Assembly (NCBI GenBank): GCA_964653285.1
Contig: CAZZEX010000002.1
Location: 46,665-110,664 of the forward strand
Length of the DNA stretch: 64,000 nucleotides
Reading direction: 5' to 3'
DNA from: CAZZEX01 sp964653285
Lineage (GTDB): Bacteria > Chloroflexota > Anaerolineae > B4-G1
In this document: positions 23,054 through 30,436 of the stretch, one piece after another
Numbering within the stretch: the first letter of the stretch is position 1
Layout: each line of letters begins with the position of its first letter
Notes under the pieces: generated by a model
Database searches by the model: none
Told to the model about the DNA's origin: nothing
What the model saw: only the letters and a program-made list of their open reading frames with translations
Position numbers and translations under genes: made by a program

Positions 23054-23902
23054 CTACTGGACTGGAACAATCTTTTCTGCTTCAATCACTTCGACCTCGA
23101 GTCTGATCTGTGCCAGCCAATGACGTCTATGATAGAACTCCACCCGGATTTCTTTCCGCCCAGTAATGCGGGGAATCAATTGAAACCTAACTAGCTCCGT
23201 ATCTCTATCTGGAATGTACATGAATTCCTGAATCCAAAATGGCTCAATGTCCATGCCTTCAGCTTGCACGCTTATCTCAAATGTGATAGGCCATGTCGAA
23301 TTCAACGCTAAGCGAAAAGGGACACTTTCAAAGTCTTCCGGAAGAGTCTGGAGAATACCCGCTGCTAGAGTATATTTTTCCCCAACTTCGATAGGTTGCC
23401 CTCGCTCAAATCCTTCCACCCGAGCAACGGCATGTGCCTGCACTACGCCCTTCTCCGATAGCGACTTCGTATCCCGTCTGGGTAGGAAGCGCTGGATCAC
23501 AACTGCGACACTTATTGATGCCCCTATCACCAGCAGTGATGTCAAGGATATGGTTACTCCTCTTATGATTATATGCTGCCACTGTAGACGTGCCAATGCC
23601 ACTTCTCGTTGATGTGCCAGTTCCTGTTCCAATTTGCGCTTCTGGGCTTCGAGTTCCAGGCGAAGTTCCTCTTTTTCCAACTCGGTCCGGGCAGCCTGGA
23701 TGGCCTCATAGTATTGCAAGTCAATGGCCGCCCTATCAGCCTGCAATTGGGCCTCCAGTTCTCGGATGTGTGCTTCGGCAGCGCTTGAATTGAAGTTCAG
23801 CAGGTCGGTCCCAGAGAGCGCCAAACCAGATATCGCTCCGATCACGGCGATCACTACCACGATTCCAAGCAGACCTGCCAAGGGTATGTTATTCGGTACC
23901 AT
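23054..23902 (-). CDS. Membrane protein with coiled coil and beta-rich C-terminal domain
   Basis: 282 aa. An N-terminal TM helix (LAGLLGIVVVIAVIGAISGL) is followed by a long charged coiled coil (about residues 45-105, with AEAHIRELEAQLQADRAAID and KRKLEQELAHQREVALARLQ). A second TM helix comes next (about 113-138), then a cytoplasmic domain of about 140 residues with beta-sandwich character and the ending IRLEVEVIEAEKIV. I do not recognise a named family. First in the CHAT operon, it could sense envelope stress or a ligand through the coiled coil and relay it to the CHAT protein (inference from order and topology). Confidence 0.7.
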   Translation of the reverse strand: MVPNNIPLAGLLGIVVVIAVIGAISGLALSGTDLLNFNSSAAEAHIRELEAQLQADRAAIDLQYYEAIQAARTELEKEELRLELEAQKRKLEQELAHQREVALARLQWQHIIIRGVTISLTSLLVIGASISVAVVIQRFLPRRDTKSLSEKGVVQAHAVARVEGFERGQPIEVGEKYTLAAGILQTLPEDFESVPFRLALNSTWPITFEISVQAEGMDIEPFWIQEFMYIPDRDTELVRFQLIPRITGRKEIRVEFYHRRHWLAQIRLEVEVIEAEKIVPVQ

Positions 23903-24286
23903 CTGACACTTCCTTCATGGCTACCACCACCACGATTCTAGTATAGAGCATAAGCTTCGCAATGGTCTGTGTTCCCCCCTACTCGATGGGCCATGCAGGG
24001 ATCAGTTCGTCAACCTCCCCCATCAGCCGCATCGTCTCCTTCAGTGCGACGACCACCCGCCAGTAGTGGGCGACCTCACCAGACGAGTTGATGTTCACCT
24101 TCGCCCGCCGTCTGGCTCGAAAATCGGGCAATAATCGGGCCAGAAATCGGGCAATCAGGCGCCGGACTCTGCCAACCGATACCGCGTCACGCGCCCGGCC
24201 CCTTCGACTGCCAGTATCCCACAGGTAGCCGTATTTGCCCTCCTGCTGTCCCCAGAGGTCGGCGTAGAAGACTTTGCCCATAGTGT

Positions 24287-24376
24287 TCACCTGTACACCC
24301 TTCTGGTCAATGGGTCGTCGGCGGCCTGGTAGAACTTCTGCGCGTCGCGGGTCAGCAAAATCTCGTAACTACTCAC
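24287..24376 (-). pseudogene. N-terminal fragment of a RelE/ParE-type toxin
   Basis: The minus strand starting at the GTG at 24376 reads VSSYEILLTRDAQKFYQAAD, then DPLTRRVYR and a stop. The beginning is typical of RelE-family toxins (Y-x-I-x-x-T-x-x-A-x-K-x-Y/F), but the protein ends after 29 residues where the methylase remnant resumes, so about two thirds of the toxin is missing. The intact antitoxin gene lies 148 bp upstream. Confidence 0.6.
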
Positions 24377-24384
24377 AGGCTCTT

Positions 24385-24515
24385 CCCAAAACAGGCACAA
24401 ATAGCACACGGATACACACAGATAAGACGGATTCTCACGGATTTTCTTATCTTTATCTGTGTACATCCGTGTGATCCGTGTTGATCCGTGTCCCGTTTAT
24501 GACTGGCTGAGCAGT
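24385..24515. repeat. Repeat tract between the antitoxin and the toxin fragment
   Basis: It holds inverted ACACAGATAAGA / TCTTATC...ATCTGTGT segments and direct TCCGTGTGATCCGTGTTGAT, TCCGTGT words. This is an intergenic mosaic repeat that appears to have split an antitoxin-toxin pair. Confidence 0.7.
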
Positions 24516-24524
24516 TACAAAATC

Positions 24525-24788
24525 TCATACATCGCGCCGGATATCCTCGAAGCGCACTGTGTCGCCTCTATCGGCTTGCTCGACGGCGTGCTGGAAGGCC
24601 GCCTCAAAGCCAGGGATGCTCAGCAGTTCGGCGGTCGCCTCGTTCTCTTCGCGTTCTTGCAGGTAGGCCAGAAAGTCATTGGCCACTCGCAGCCGTTCGG
24701 GCGATAGGCTGTGCAGACGATGCTCGGCCTCAGCCAGTATCGTACTCGAAGTTGCCACTTGCCTTTCTCTCATCACGATCATCCCCAT
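24525..24788 (-). CDS. Probable antitoxin, orphaned
   Basis: Up to 87 aa; the start may be 24788, 24782 or 24773 (MRERQVAT), with GGGG upstream of the last. The helical sequence ILAEAEHRLHSLSPERLRVA followed by NDFLAYLQEREE and the ending DTVRFEDIRRDV is typical of small antitoxins paired with RelE-like toxins, the tail being the toxin-binding part. The partner toxin survives only as a 29-codon fragment downstream. The gene begins within the central piece of the methylase remnant. Confidence 0.6.
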   Translation of the reverse strand: MGMIVMRERQVATSSTILAEAEHRLHSLSPERLRVANDFLAYLQEREENEATAELLSIPGFEAAFQHAVEQADRGDTVRFEDIRRDV

Positions 24789-24986
24789 CCTGATTTGATC
24801 ATGAAAACGATAGCCACGCCCTGGCGAGTGTCGAAAACGTTCTCGTCTGGACTGCCATCAGGCGCGGTCTCCCCCACCAGACCGTTGCCGTGCAGGTTCA
24901 GCACGTAGATTTCATCTCCTTGGGGCGGCCACGGGTGGGTACCTCCTGGGCATAGAACTTTTGAAGCAGGTCGGCTCGCCCACCGC

Positions 24987-25052
24987 CTCAAGCAGGTACT
25001 GCAAAGCCGGGCGATAGGTATGCTCGGTCGCCGCGCCCGTCGAGAGGCTCTT
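24987..25052. repeat. 66-bp direct repeat, left copy (methylase N-terminal segment)
   Basis: It matches 29759-29824 with 5 mismatches in 66 bases. Both copies encode the LSTG-ATEHT-RPALQYLLE segment of a type ISP-like methylase, and they bracket the MFS/type III restriction-modification block in direct orientation. Confidence 0.85.
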
Positions 25053-25083
25053 CTGGAGCGTTTGCAGGTACGTCTTGAAGTGG

Positions 25084-26319
25084 TCAGGGTTGCTCATCTA
25101 CCTCTTCCGTCATCAAGCGCGACTCCCTGAGTCTTGTGCCGAGAAGAAGGCCCAGAACGGTGAGTCCGATGAGCGCAACCAGAGGCGGGGTCATCGAACC
25201 GGTTTCCGGGGACTTGAAACTGTCCATTCCAAAGATGAACAGAATCCCCGAGATTTGCCCCATGAGCAGGAGCAGGCCGTTGGAGGTGCCTTCGGGTGCC
25301 GGATAGGTGACTTCGGCCCCATACTGGAATCCGATCGGACCCGCGCTCAGCAGGCAGAAGCCCAGGACAAAGGCTGAGGCGAGCAGAAGCCAGTAACTCG
25401 TGGCGTATGTGATGCCGATAAGTCCCGGAATCGCACCGGCCAGGGCCAGGACTATGAACGGGACTCGCTTGCGAGAGCGGTCTGAGAGCGATGGTATGAT
25501 TACGGCACCGATAACGCCACCTACGACCATCAGGCCTCCGGTGATTCCGGCCTGGGTGATCGAGAGTCCTCGTGGCCTGACGATGTCTTCGATCCACGTC
25601 GTCACCCCATTGAACACCCCCAGGCCCACGAAGAAGATGAGCATCAGCAGGACGAAGTCTCTCCTGCGCAGGATTTGCTTCAGGCCGTCAAGAACCAGAG
25701 AGCGCTCTTCCTGGCCCGGGGGGCAGGGGGGCGTTGGCGGATGCTCCTTGATGAGGCCAAAAAAGGCAACTGCTGCGATCACGGACACGATCCCGTAGAT
25801 GACAAGCATGCTGCCAATGCTGGACCGGATCGTAAGGTATGGGGTCAGCGCCAGACCTGCCACAATGCCCAGGTACATAGCCAGTGATCCCAGGCCCGAC
25901 GCGGTCGCCCGCTCCCGAATTGGGAACCAACGAGCGGCCACCTTGGTTATGGCGTTGAGGATGAACGGCTGCCCGATTGCAATCCCAATCTGCGAGATGA
26001 GCACCAGGTTGTAGTCTGATGCCCACAGGCCCCGCAGCAGGCCGAAGATGCCTGTCAGCGCGGCCCCTAACCCCACAGCGACACGGATCCCGTAGGTGTC
26101 AATGACCCACGAGGCGGGGATTGATACGAAGATGTAGACGATCATGAAACTCATGGACAGGAGGCCGATGCTGAGGTCCGAGACCCCATAATACCCGGCG
26201 GCGCTGCCTGTGATCGCGGCGAAGGTTATCCACAGGAGTTGGTTGACGGCGGTGACAAACATAAACGCGAGGAGCACGATCCATCGGTAACCATAGACCT
26301 TGAAGGTGGTTTGTTCCAT
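25084..26319 (-). CDS. MFS transporter (possibly FLVCR-like)
   Basis: 411 aa from the ATG at 26319 with CAGGAGG upstream. About twelve TM segments are seen. The N terminus (TTFKVYGYRWIVLLAFMFVT, then AVNQLLWITFAAI) resembles the FLVCR/heme-exporter branch of MFS, and a basic motif between TM2 and TM3 is present (SWVIDTYGIRVAVGLGA). A cytoplasmic Pro-rich loop (EHPPTPPCPPGQEE) separates the halves. Substrate unknown. It lies between the restriction gene and the methylase remnant, on the same strand, and may be part of the acquired block. Confidence 0.88.
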   Translation of the reverse strand: MEQTTFKVYGYRWIVLLAFMFVTAVNQLLWITFAAITGSAAGYYGVSDLSIGLLSMSFMIVYIFVSIPASWVIDTYGIRVAVGLGAALTGIFGLLRGLWASDYNLVLISQIGIAIGQPFILNAITKVAARWFPIRERATASGLGSLAMYLGIVAGLALTPYLTIRSSIGSMLVIYGIVSVIAAVAFFGLIKEHPPTPPCPPGQEERSLVLDGLKQILRRRDFVLLMLIFFVGLGVFNGVTTWIEDIVRPRGLSITQAGITGGLMVVGGVIGAVIIPSLSDRSRKRVPFIVLALAGAIPGLIGITYATSYWLLLASAFVLGFCLLSAGPIGFQYGAEVTYPAPEGTSNGLLLLMGQISGILFIFGMDSFKSPETGSMTPPLVALIGLTVLGLLLGTRLRESRLMTEEVDEQP

Positions 26320-26335
26320 TGGATAAGACCTCCTG

Positions 26336-27760
26336 TTAACTGGCTTGGGAATTGGGCAAGTCCTCAACTGGCACAACCTCGCTCAAGATACGCTCGCCAA
26401 TCCTGGGCTTAAGCGCATCTTGCATCACCAAGTCTACCTTTATGCCTGACAAATCGGTCAAATAGTTTTCTAACTCGATGAATTTCAATAGGCCAGGTGG
26501 TTCATAGAATGTCACCAGCAAGTCTAAATCGCTACCTGTACTTTGTTCTTGGCGCACGTATGAGCCGAACACACCCAACGATTTCACCTGATACCGCTTA
26601 GCAAGGCGCGGTAGTTGCTGGTGCAGCATTTCCATTAGATTCGTTATGGGCTTATGGCCGCTTTTGCCGAGTTCCTCCCAAAATTCTTTCCACTTGGCCA
26701 CCCCGGCGTCAATTCGCTGGCGCCATCTTACCGACGCCCTGGCACTGGGGATCTCTACATCGCCGCCTATCTTCCCAAGTATGGGCCGCTTCACGATCCC
26801 GTCCTCAATCGCCTGCATGACCGGGTAGTCAACGATGATCTCCGGGAAGAGCCTGCCCTTCTGCGTTCGCGGCGTGGCCGTGAAATCCAGCTGGGCCGTC
26901 AACTCGCTGCCAACCGCATCTAACTTCTCATGCATGGCGATGATGCGTTGATTCCACACCATATCGTCCAGGTGCAAGTGGTGGCCTTCATCGTTCATTA
27001 TCATCAATTCACCGTGGCTCACTATCCGCTCCAGGAGTTCCTCGCTGGTCAGGGTTTCCTTCTTGGGCCTTGGGCCCAGGCAGGCGTCAACGGGAGTCTC
27101 AGGCGGTTTCTCACCTCGTTCATAGAGTCGCTGGACGTTCGTCAGGTAGAGGGTGCCTGGCGTGGTGGAGGGCGTGGGGGCGTCCCGCAGGATAACCGTC
27201 ATCTGCCAATCGCTCATCCATTCCGGCGGTATCAGCGGGTCCTGGCGGAATATCTTGCCATCTTCAAAATCTACTTTAAGCCGCTCAAACACGATGACGT
27301 TGGGCGCGATGATCAAGAAGGTCTTCGGTAGTCCCAAATCGGGCTCGAATATGGCGTTGAAGTAGGACCAGGCCACCGCCAGGCTCATGACCTTGGTCTT
27401 TCCCGAACCGGTAGCCATCTTGAATACATAGCGGGGGTAGCGGTCGGTGGAGGGGTCATACCACATACGCTTTTGCCCAAATTGCTGCATCAGGTCCACG
27501 AATCTATGCGCTTTGGCTACCTCGTAGAGATATATCAGCGTCTCGATGGCCTCTCGTTGGCAGAAGTAGTAGCCGAACCACTTTCTGTTTACTTGATGAT
27601 CCTCGAAGAACCAGAAGGTGAATAGTCTCCGGGTGGTATCCGTAACCCCTGGGTAGCCTTGTTCCCGCCAGCCATCCACTGCCTCCCGAATCCTGGGTAC
27701 GAACTCGGCCAGGCTTGGCCGCCGCTGTCTGGGTATTGAGTATGCTGGTAGTAGTTTCAT
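26336..27760 (-). pseudogene. Type III restriction subunit (Res) truncated and fused to a nucleotidyltransferase (MNT) domain
   Basis: 474 aa, one open frame. Residues 1-371 are the N-terminal half of a type III Res helicase: Walker A in MATGSGKTKV (115-124), DEGH box at 257-260 and FTATP at 293-297. The second RecA domain and the nuclease domain are absent. From M376 the sequence becomes a minimal nucleotidyltransferase: LAKRYQVKSLGVFGSYVRQE, with GS399-400 and D411xD413 (GSDLDLLV), as in MntA/MNT antitoxins. Res cannot work in this form. The MNT part could be made alone from the ATG at about 26635. No HEPN partner follows. Its ATG overlaps the Mod stop. Confidence 0.8.
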
Positions 27761-29574
27761 CTCACGTCTACCCGCAATAACTTGGTGGTGTCGTTGCCGA
27801 AGATGTCAATGACCTTCACCATCACTTCGGCTACGCTCAGTGCAGGCACCTGGTATTTGCCTGGCCTGTCGCAGGTATGCCAGTCGCTCTCCAGGCGCAG
27901 GGCGGGGTGTTTGCGCGTCCGATAAGATTGCCATTGGTTGTGGAAAGTGTCGCCCTGAAAGTCCCAATCCACGCCCCAGAAATCCGCGTAGTCCGACCAC
28001 CGCTTTATCTTCTCCCGCATCCCATCGGGCACCAGATCCTCGTTGGGGATGATGAAGTTTTTGAGCACCTTTTGAACCTCAGAGCCTCTGCGCCCCAGCG
28101 TGACATCGAGATAGGCCAACTCGTAGAACTCGATATCTCCCGCCTCCACCGCCCTGGGGTCCATAACCTCCCTGGGTATGGTGAGAAGGCGCAAATCCAT
28201 GCCCCGCTTTCGTCCCTCCACCGTTACCAGGTCATGCAATCCCATTTCCCATTCCCACCCCAACACGTCCAGGCCCCGGAACCTGTTGGCCGCGCACTCG
28301 TCCAGGGCATCACTGATCTCCGAAAGCGTAACAGGCGCGTCCACGCCCCCCACGTGCACCATCCGTCCAGCCTTGCGCCCGTGAAGGTGCGCGAATCCTG
28401 TAGCGTGCTCGCCGCGGTACAATTGCACGATGAAGTCCAGGTAGCGGGCCAAAACCTCGTCTTGTCTGACCCCTTGGCCATTGACGTGCACCCGCCAGTA
28501 TTGGCGCTCGTACTTGCCCAGGTCCAGAATTTCAAAGGGTTTGCAGTCGGGGATGTCCAAAAGGCGCTTTCGCGTGACCTGAATGGCAAACCTGGACAGG
28601 TCAGCCATAATCCATCGCCTTCCAAGTTTCTCGGCCACTGCCCCCGTGGTACCTGAGCCGCAGAAGAAGTCCGCGACCAAGTCGCCTTCATTTGAGGAAG
28701 CCTTAATGATGCGCTCTAAGAGGGCTTCGGGTTTTTGAGTATCAAACCCGACTCGTTCGAAAGTTGCAGATCCAACCGAGGGAATTTCCCAAACATCCCT
28801 AGCATACACCATACTATACTGTAAGCCAGTTTCCTCATCAATCTGAAAGTCGCTCTTCTTGAAGCCGTACTTGTGCATCATGTACGATCGTTCCTTCTGA
28901 GGCACAAATACCCAATCATGTGGCGACTTTGAGTAGAAGAATATGTTATCGTGCTTTCTTGCGAATCTCTCCTTGCTCGCGCCACCTGTCTTGTAAAACC
29001 AGATGATTTCATTCTGAAAGCACTCTTGCCCAAAGATCTCATCAAGCATCACCTTTATGTAGTGACCTACATGATGTGAAAGATGCACATAGACAGAGCC
29101 ATCATCTGCCAACAGTTCTCGGATAAGCGCTAGCCGCTCGTAAATCATCTGGAGGTACGAATCCAGGCCCTTGCCCCAGGTATCCCGATAGGCTTTCTCC
29201 TCTATCACAGATGCCTCTTTGGTCCACTCTTCATCACCCACCGTCATCCTGACACTAAAGTCTGCCCCAGTAGCGAAGGGCGGGTCAATGTAGATGAGGT
29301 TGATCTTGCCAGCGAAGCCCTGGTCAAGTAGCGAGGCCATGATGTACTTGTTCTCGCCCCAGATCAGTTTGTTTCGCCAGCCTTCGGCTTCCTGGCCCTG
29401 GGTAGCCGCGAAAAGCGGTGCTCCCTCCCGCGTGGCACGGGAGACATTGACCGTCTCCACTACCTGGAACGGCAGGGCCACACGCTCCACCTCCATCCGC
29501 TTGCCCGGCCAGTACAGCCCCGTCCGGGTGGCCTGGTTCAACTCTTTGTTCTCTTTGTTCCGCGTCATGCTCAT
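27757..29574 (-). CDS. mod: Type III restriction-modification system DNA methyltransferase (Mod)
   Basis: 605 aa from the ATG at 29574 (AGGGG six bases upstream); ATGs at 29580 and 29568 are also possible, and the frame runs open to 29922 through a remnant. Motif IV IDPPF appears before motif I DFFCGSGTTGAVAEKLGRRW, the beta-class order of N6-adenine methylases. The N-terminal segment (WRNKLIWGENKYIMASLLDQ) and the target-recognition region match type III Mod. The frame looks intact. Without a working Res it would act as an orphan, possibly phase-regulating, methylase. Confidence 0.88.
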   Translation of the reverse strand: MSMTRNKENKELNQATRTGLYWPGKRMEVERVALPFQVVETVNVSRATREGAPLFAATQGQEAEGWRNKLIWGENKYIMASLLDQGFAGKINLIYIDPPFATGADFSVRMTVGDEEWTKEASVIEEKAYRDTWGKGLDSYLQMIYERLALIRELLADDGSVYVHLSHHVGHYIKVMLDEIFGQECFQNEIIWFYKTGGASKERFARKHDNIFFYSKSPHDWVFVPQKERSYMMHKYGFKKSDFQIDEETGLQYSMVYARDVWEIPSVGSATFERVGFDTQKPEALLERIIKASSNEGDLVADFFCGSGTTGAVAEKLGRRWIMADLSRFAIQVTRKRLLDIPDCKPFEILDLGKYERQYWRVHVNGQGVRQDEVLARYLDFIVQLYRGEHATGFAHLHGRKAGRMVHVGGVDAPVTLSEISDALDECAANRFRGLDVLGWEWEMGLHDLVTVEGRKRGMDLRLLTIPREVMDPRAVEAGDIEFYELAYLDVTLGRRGSEVQKVLKNFIIPNEDLVPDGMREKIKRWSDYADFWGVDWDFQGDTFHNQWQSYRTRKHPALRLESDWHTCDRPGKYQVPALSVAEVMVKVIDIFGNDTTKLLRVDVR

Positions 29575-29639
29575 CAGCATCCCCTGTGGCGTCCCGGTGC
29601 TTTCTCCGCGGGCCGCTTCACCGCCGGCGTAGTCGCCAC

Positions 29640-29836
29640 TCTCTGCCTGATGTCGAAAACGTTCTCGTAGGCGTCCTAGCGGGGGTGATGATGTAATCGG
29701 GTGCGCCGCACTCCACCCGCTTGGGCTCATTGATCGCCGATACCCCGTTGCCCACTGTCTCAAGCAGGTACTGCAAGGCCGGGCGGTGGGTATGCTCGGT
29801 CGCCACGCCCGTCGAGAGGTTCTTGGAGGTGCGACG
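29640..29836 (-). pseudogene. Second remnant of a type ISP-like methylase (remnant B)
   Basis: The minus strand reads KNLSTGVATEHTHRPALQYL, then LETVGNGVSAINEPKRVECG and APDYIIT, the conserved N-terminal region of this family. A shifted frame follows with ENVFDIRQ, the motif also kept in remnant A. It is cut at the upstream end by a 98-bp MITE and runs into the start of mod. Confidence 0.75.
29759..29824. repeat. 66-bp direct repeat, right copy
   Basis: Partner of 24987-25052 (61 of 66 bases identical). See the left copy for the shared coding content. Confidence 0.85.
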
Positions 29837-29924
29837 CACTTCTTGGCCTGTGAAAACGACAAAATATGCAGCAAAAGTGCGATAGCAGGCTTGTTCAGGG
29901 CAGCGATGGAAGTGCGTCGCACCT
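29827..29924. mobile_element. 98-bp MITE-like element with 15-bp terminal inverted repeats
   Basis: The ends AGGTGCGACGCACTT (29827-29841) and AAGTGCGTCGCACCT (29910-29924) are exact inverted repeats. The same 15-bp ends bound two 180-bp elements at 37392-37571 and 63345-63524, but the internal sequence here differs. It carries no transposase. No target-site duplication is obvious. Confidence 0.85.
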
Positions 29925-29960
29925 TAACTTAATGACATTGGCTCATAGGGCAGTTGTACC

Positions 29961-30035
29961 TCATAACTCAAACAGGTCACGCAATTTGGCGTTGACTTCT
30001 GCCTGCGTACGCGGTGATAGTTCCCCCAACTCGCG
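29961..30035 (-). pseudogene. C-terminal fragment of a MazF/PemK-type toxin
   Basis: Directly after the antitoxin stop, the minus strand reads SRELGELSPRTQAEVNAKLR, then DLFEL and TGA. This matches the last helix of MazF/PemK toxins (L-G-x-L-S-x-x-x-x-x-x-V-x-x-x-L-x-x-L). The catalytic N-terminal part is absent, so the toxin is dead. Confidence 0.6.
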
Positions 30036-30038
30036 ACT

Positions 30039-30299
30039 TCACCCTTTGTCATCGAACGGCCTCCCGTCCGCCAGGGTGTAAATATCCTCTTCGGGCTCCC
30101 TCAGGAAATCAAAAGCCGGATTGGTCGCCGCCGCGTGTAGCCACTCCGACTCACTGATCTCCTCGTACTCCTCCTCTGGAAACAACACGATGATTCGTAC
30201 CCGGCTTGGGCCGGCAACTGGCAGCGGGGCATCCAGTCGTAATTGCCTCTTTTCGTCAATCACACCCGTTGTTTCGATTGCACGTACAGGTGTACTCAT
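30039..30299 (-). CDS. Probable antitoxin of a MazF/PemK-type pair, orphaned
   Basis: 86 aa from the ATG at 30299 (MSTPVRAIETTGVIDEKRQL). The pattern G-x-I-D-x-x-R-Q-L-x-L-D-x-P-L-P and the acidic tail with EPEEDIYTLADGRPFDDKG recall small DUF2281-like antitoxins of cyanobacteria and Chloroflexota that precede MazF-type toxins. The following toxin is only a 24-codon C-terminal fragment. The Asp/Glu-rich C terminus would be the toxin-binding part. Confidence 0.65.
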   Translation of the reverse strand: MSTPVRAIETTGVIDEKRQLRLDAPLPVAGPSRVRIIVLFPEEEYEEISESEWLHAAATNPAFDFLREPEEDIYTLADGRPFDDKG

Positions 30300-30436
30300 T
30301 GTTACACCGTCCTTTCTCGTCCGAGACCCCTGGTTGCTCGACAACACCTGGGCTCGGCGCTATCTTACCCTACCAAAGAGCCATTGTCAAGCGGCGGAGA
30401 TGGAGTATAATCAGGTGGAGGATTTGGAGGGGAGAG

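Larger units (their letters stand above)
23979..25097 (-). pseudogene. Degraded type ISP-like N6-adenine DNA methylase/restriction gene (remnant A)
   Basis: Four in-order but frame-broken pieces of one large methylase survive on the minus strand. They are an N-terminal piece (LSTGAATEHTYRPALQYLLE, near 25050-24985), a central piece (EIYVLNLHGNGL and DENVFDTRQGVAI, about 24925-24797), KVFYADLWGQQEGKYGYLW (near 24280-24218) and the C-terminal end HYWRVVVALKETMRLMGEVD, then ELIPAWP (24066-23982). Roughly 1.1 kb remains of a gene expected to exceed 3 kb, and the catalytic NPPY region is gone. An antitoxin gene, a RelE fragment and repeats occupy the gap. It overlaps the MFS gene end by 14 bp. Confidence 0.75.

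Noticed and set aside
28030..29570. Degeneration of mod like its neighbours
   Set aside because: All key motifs and the full frame are intact, so it is reported as a functional-looking gene.
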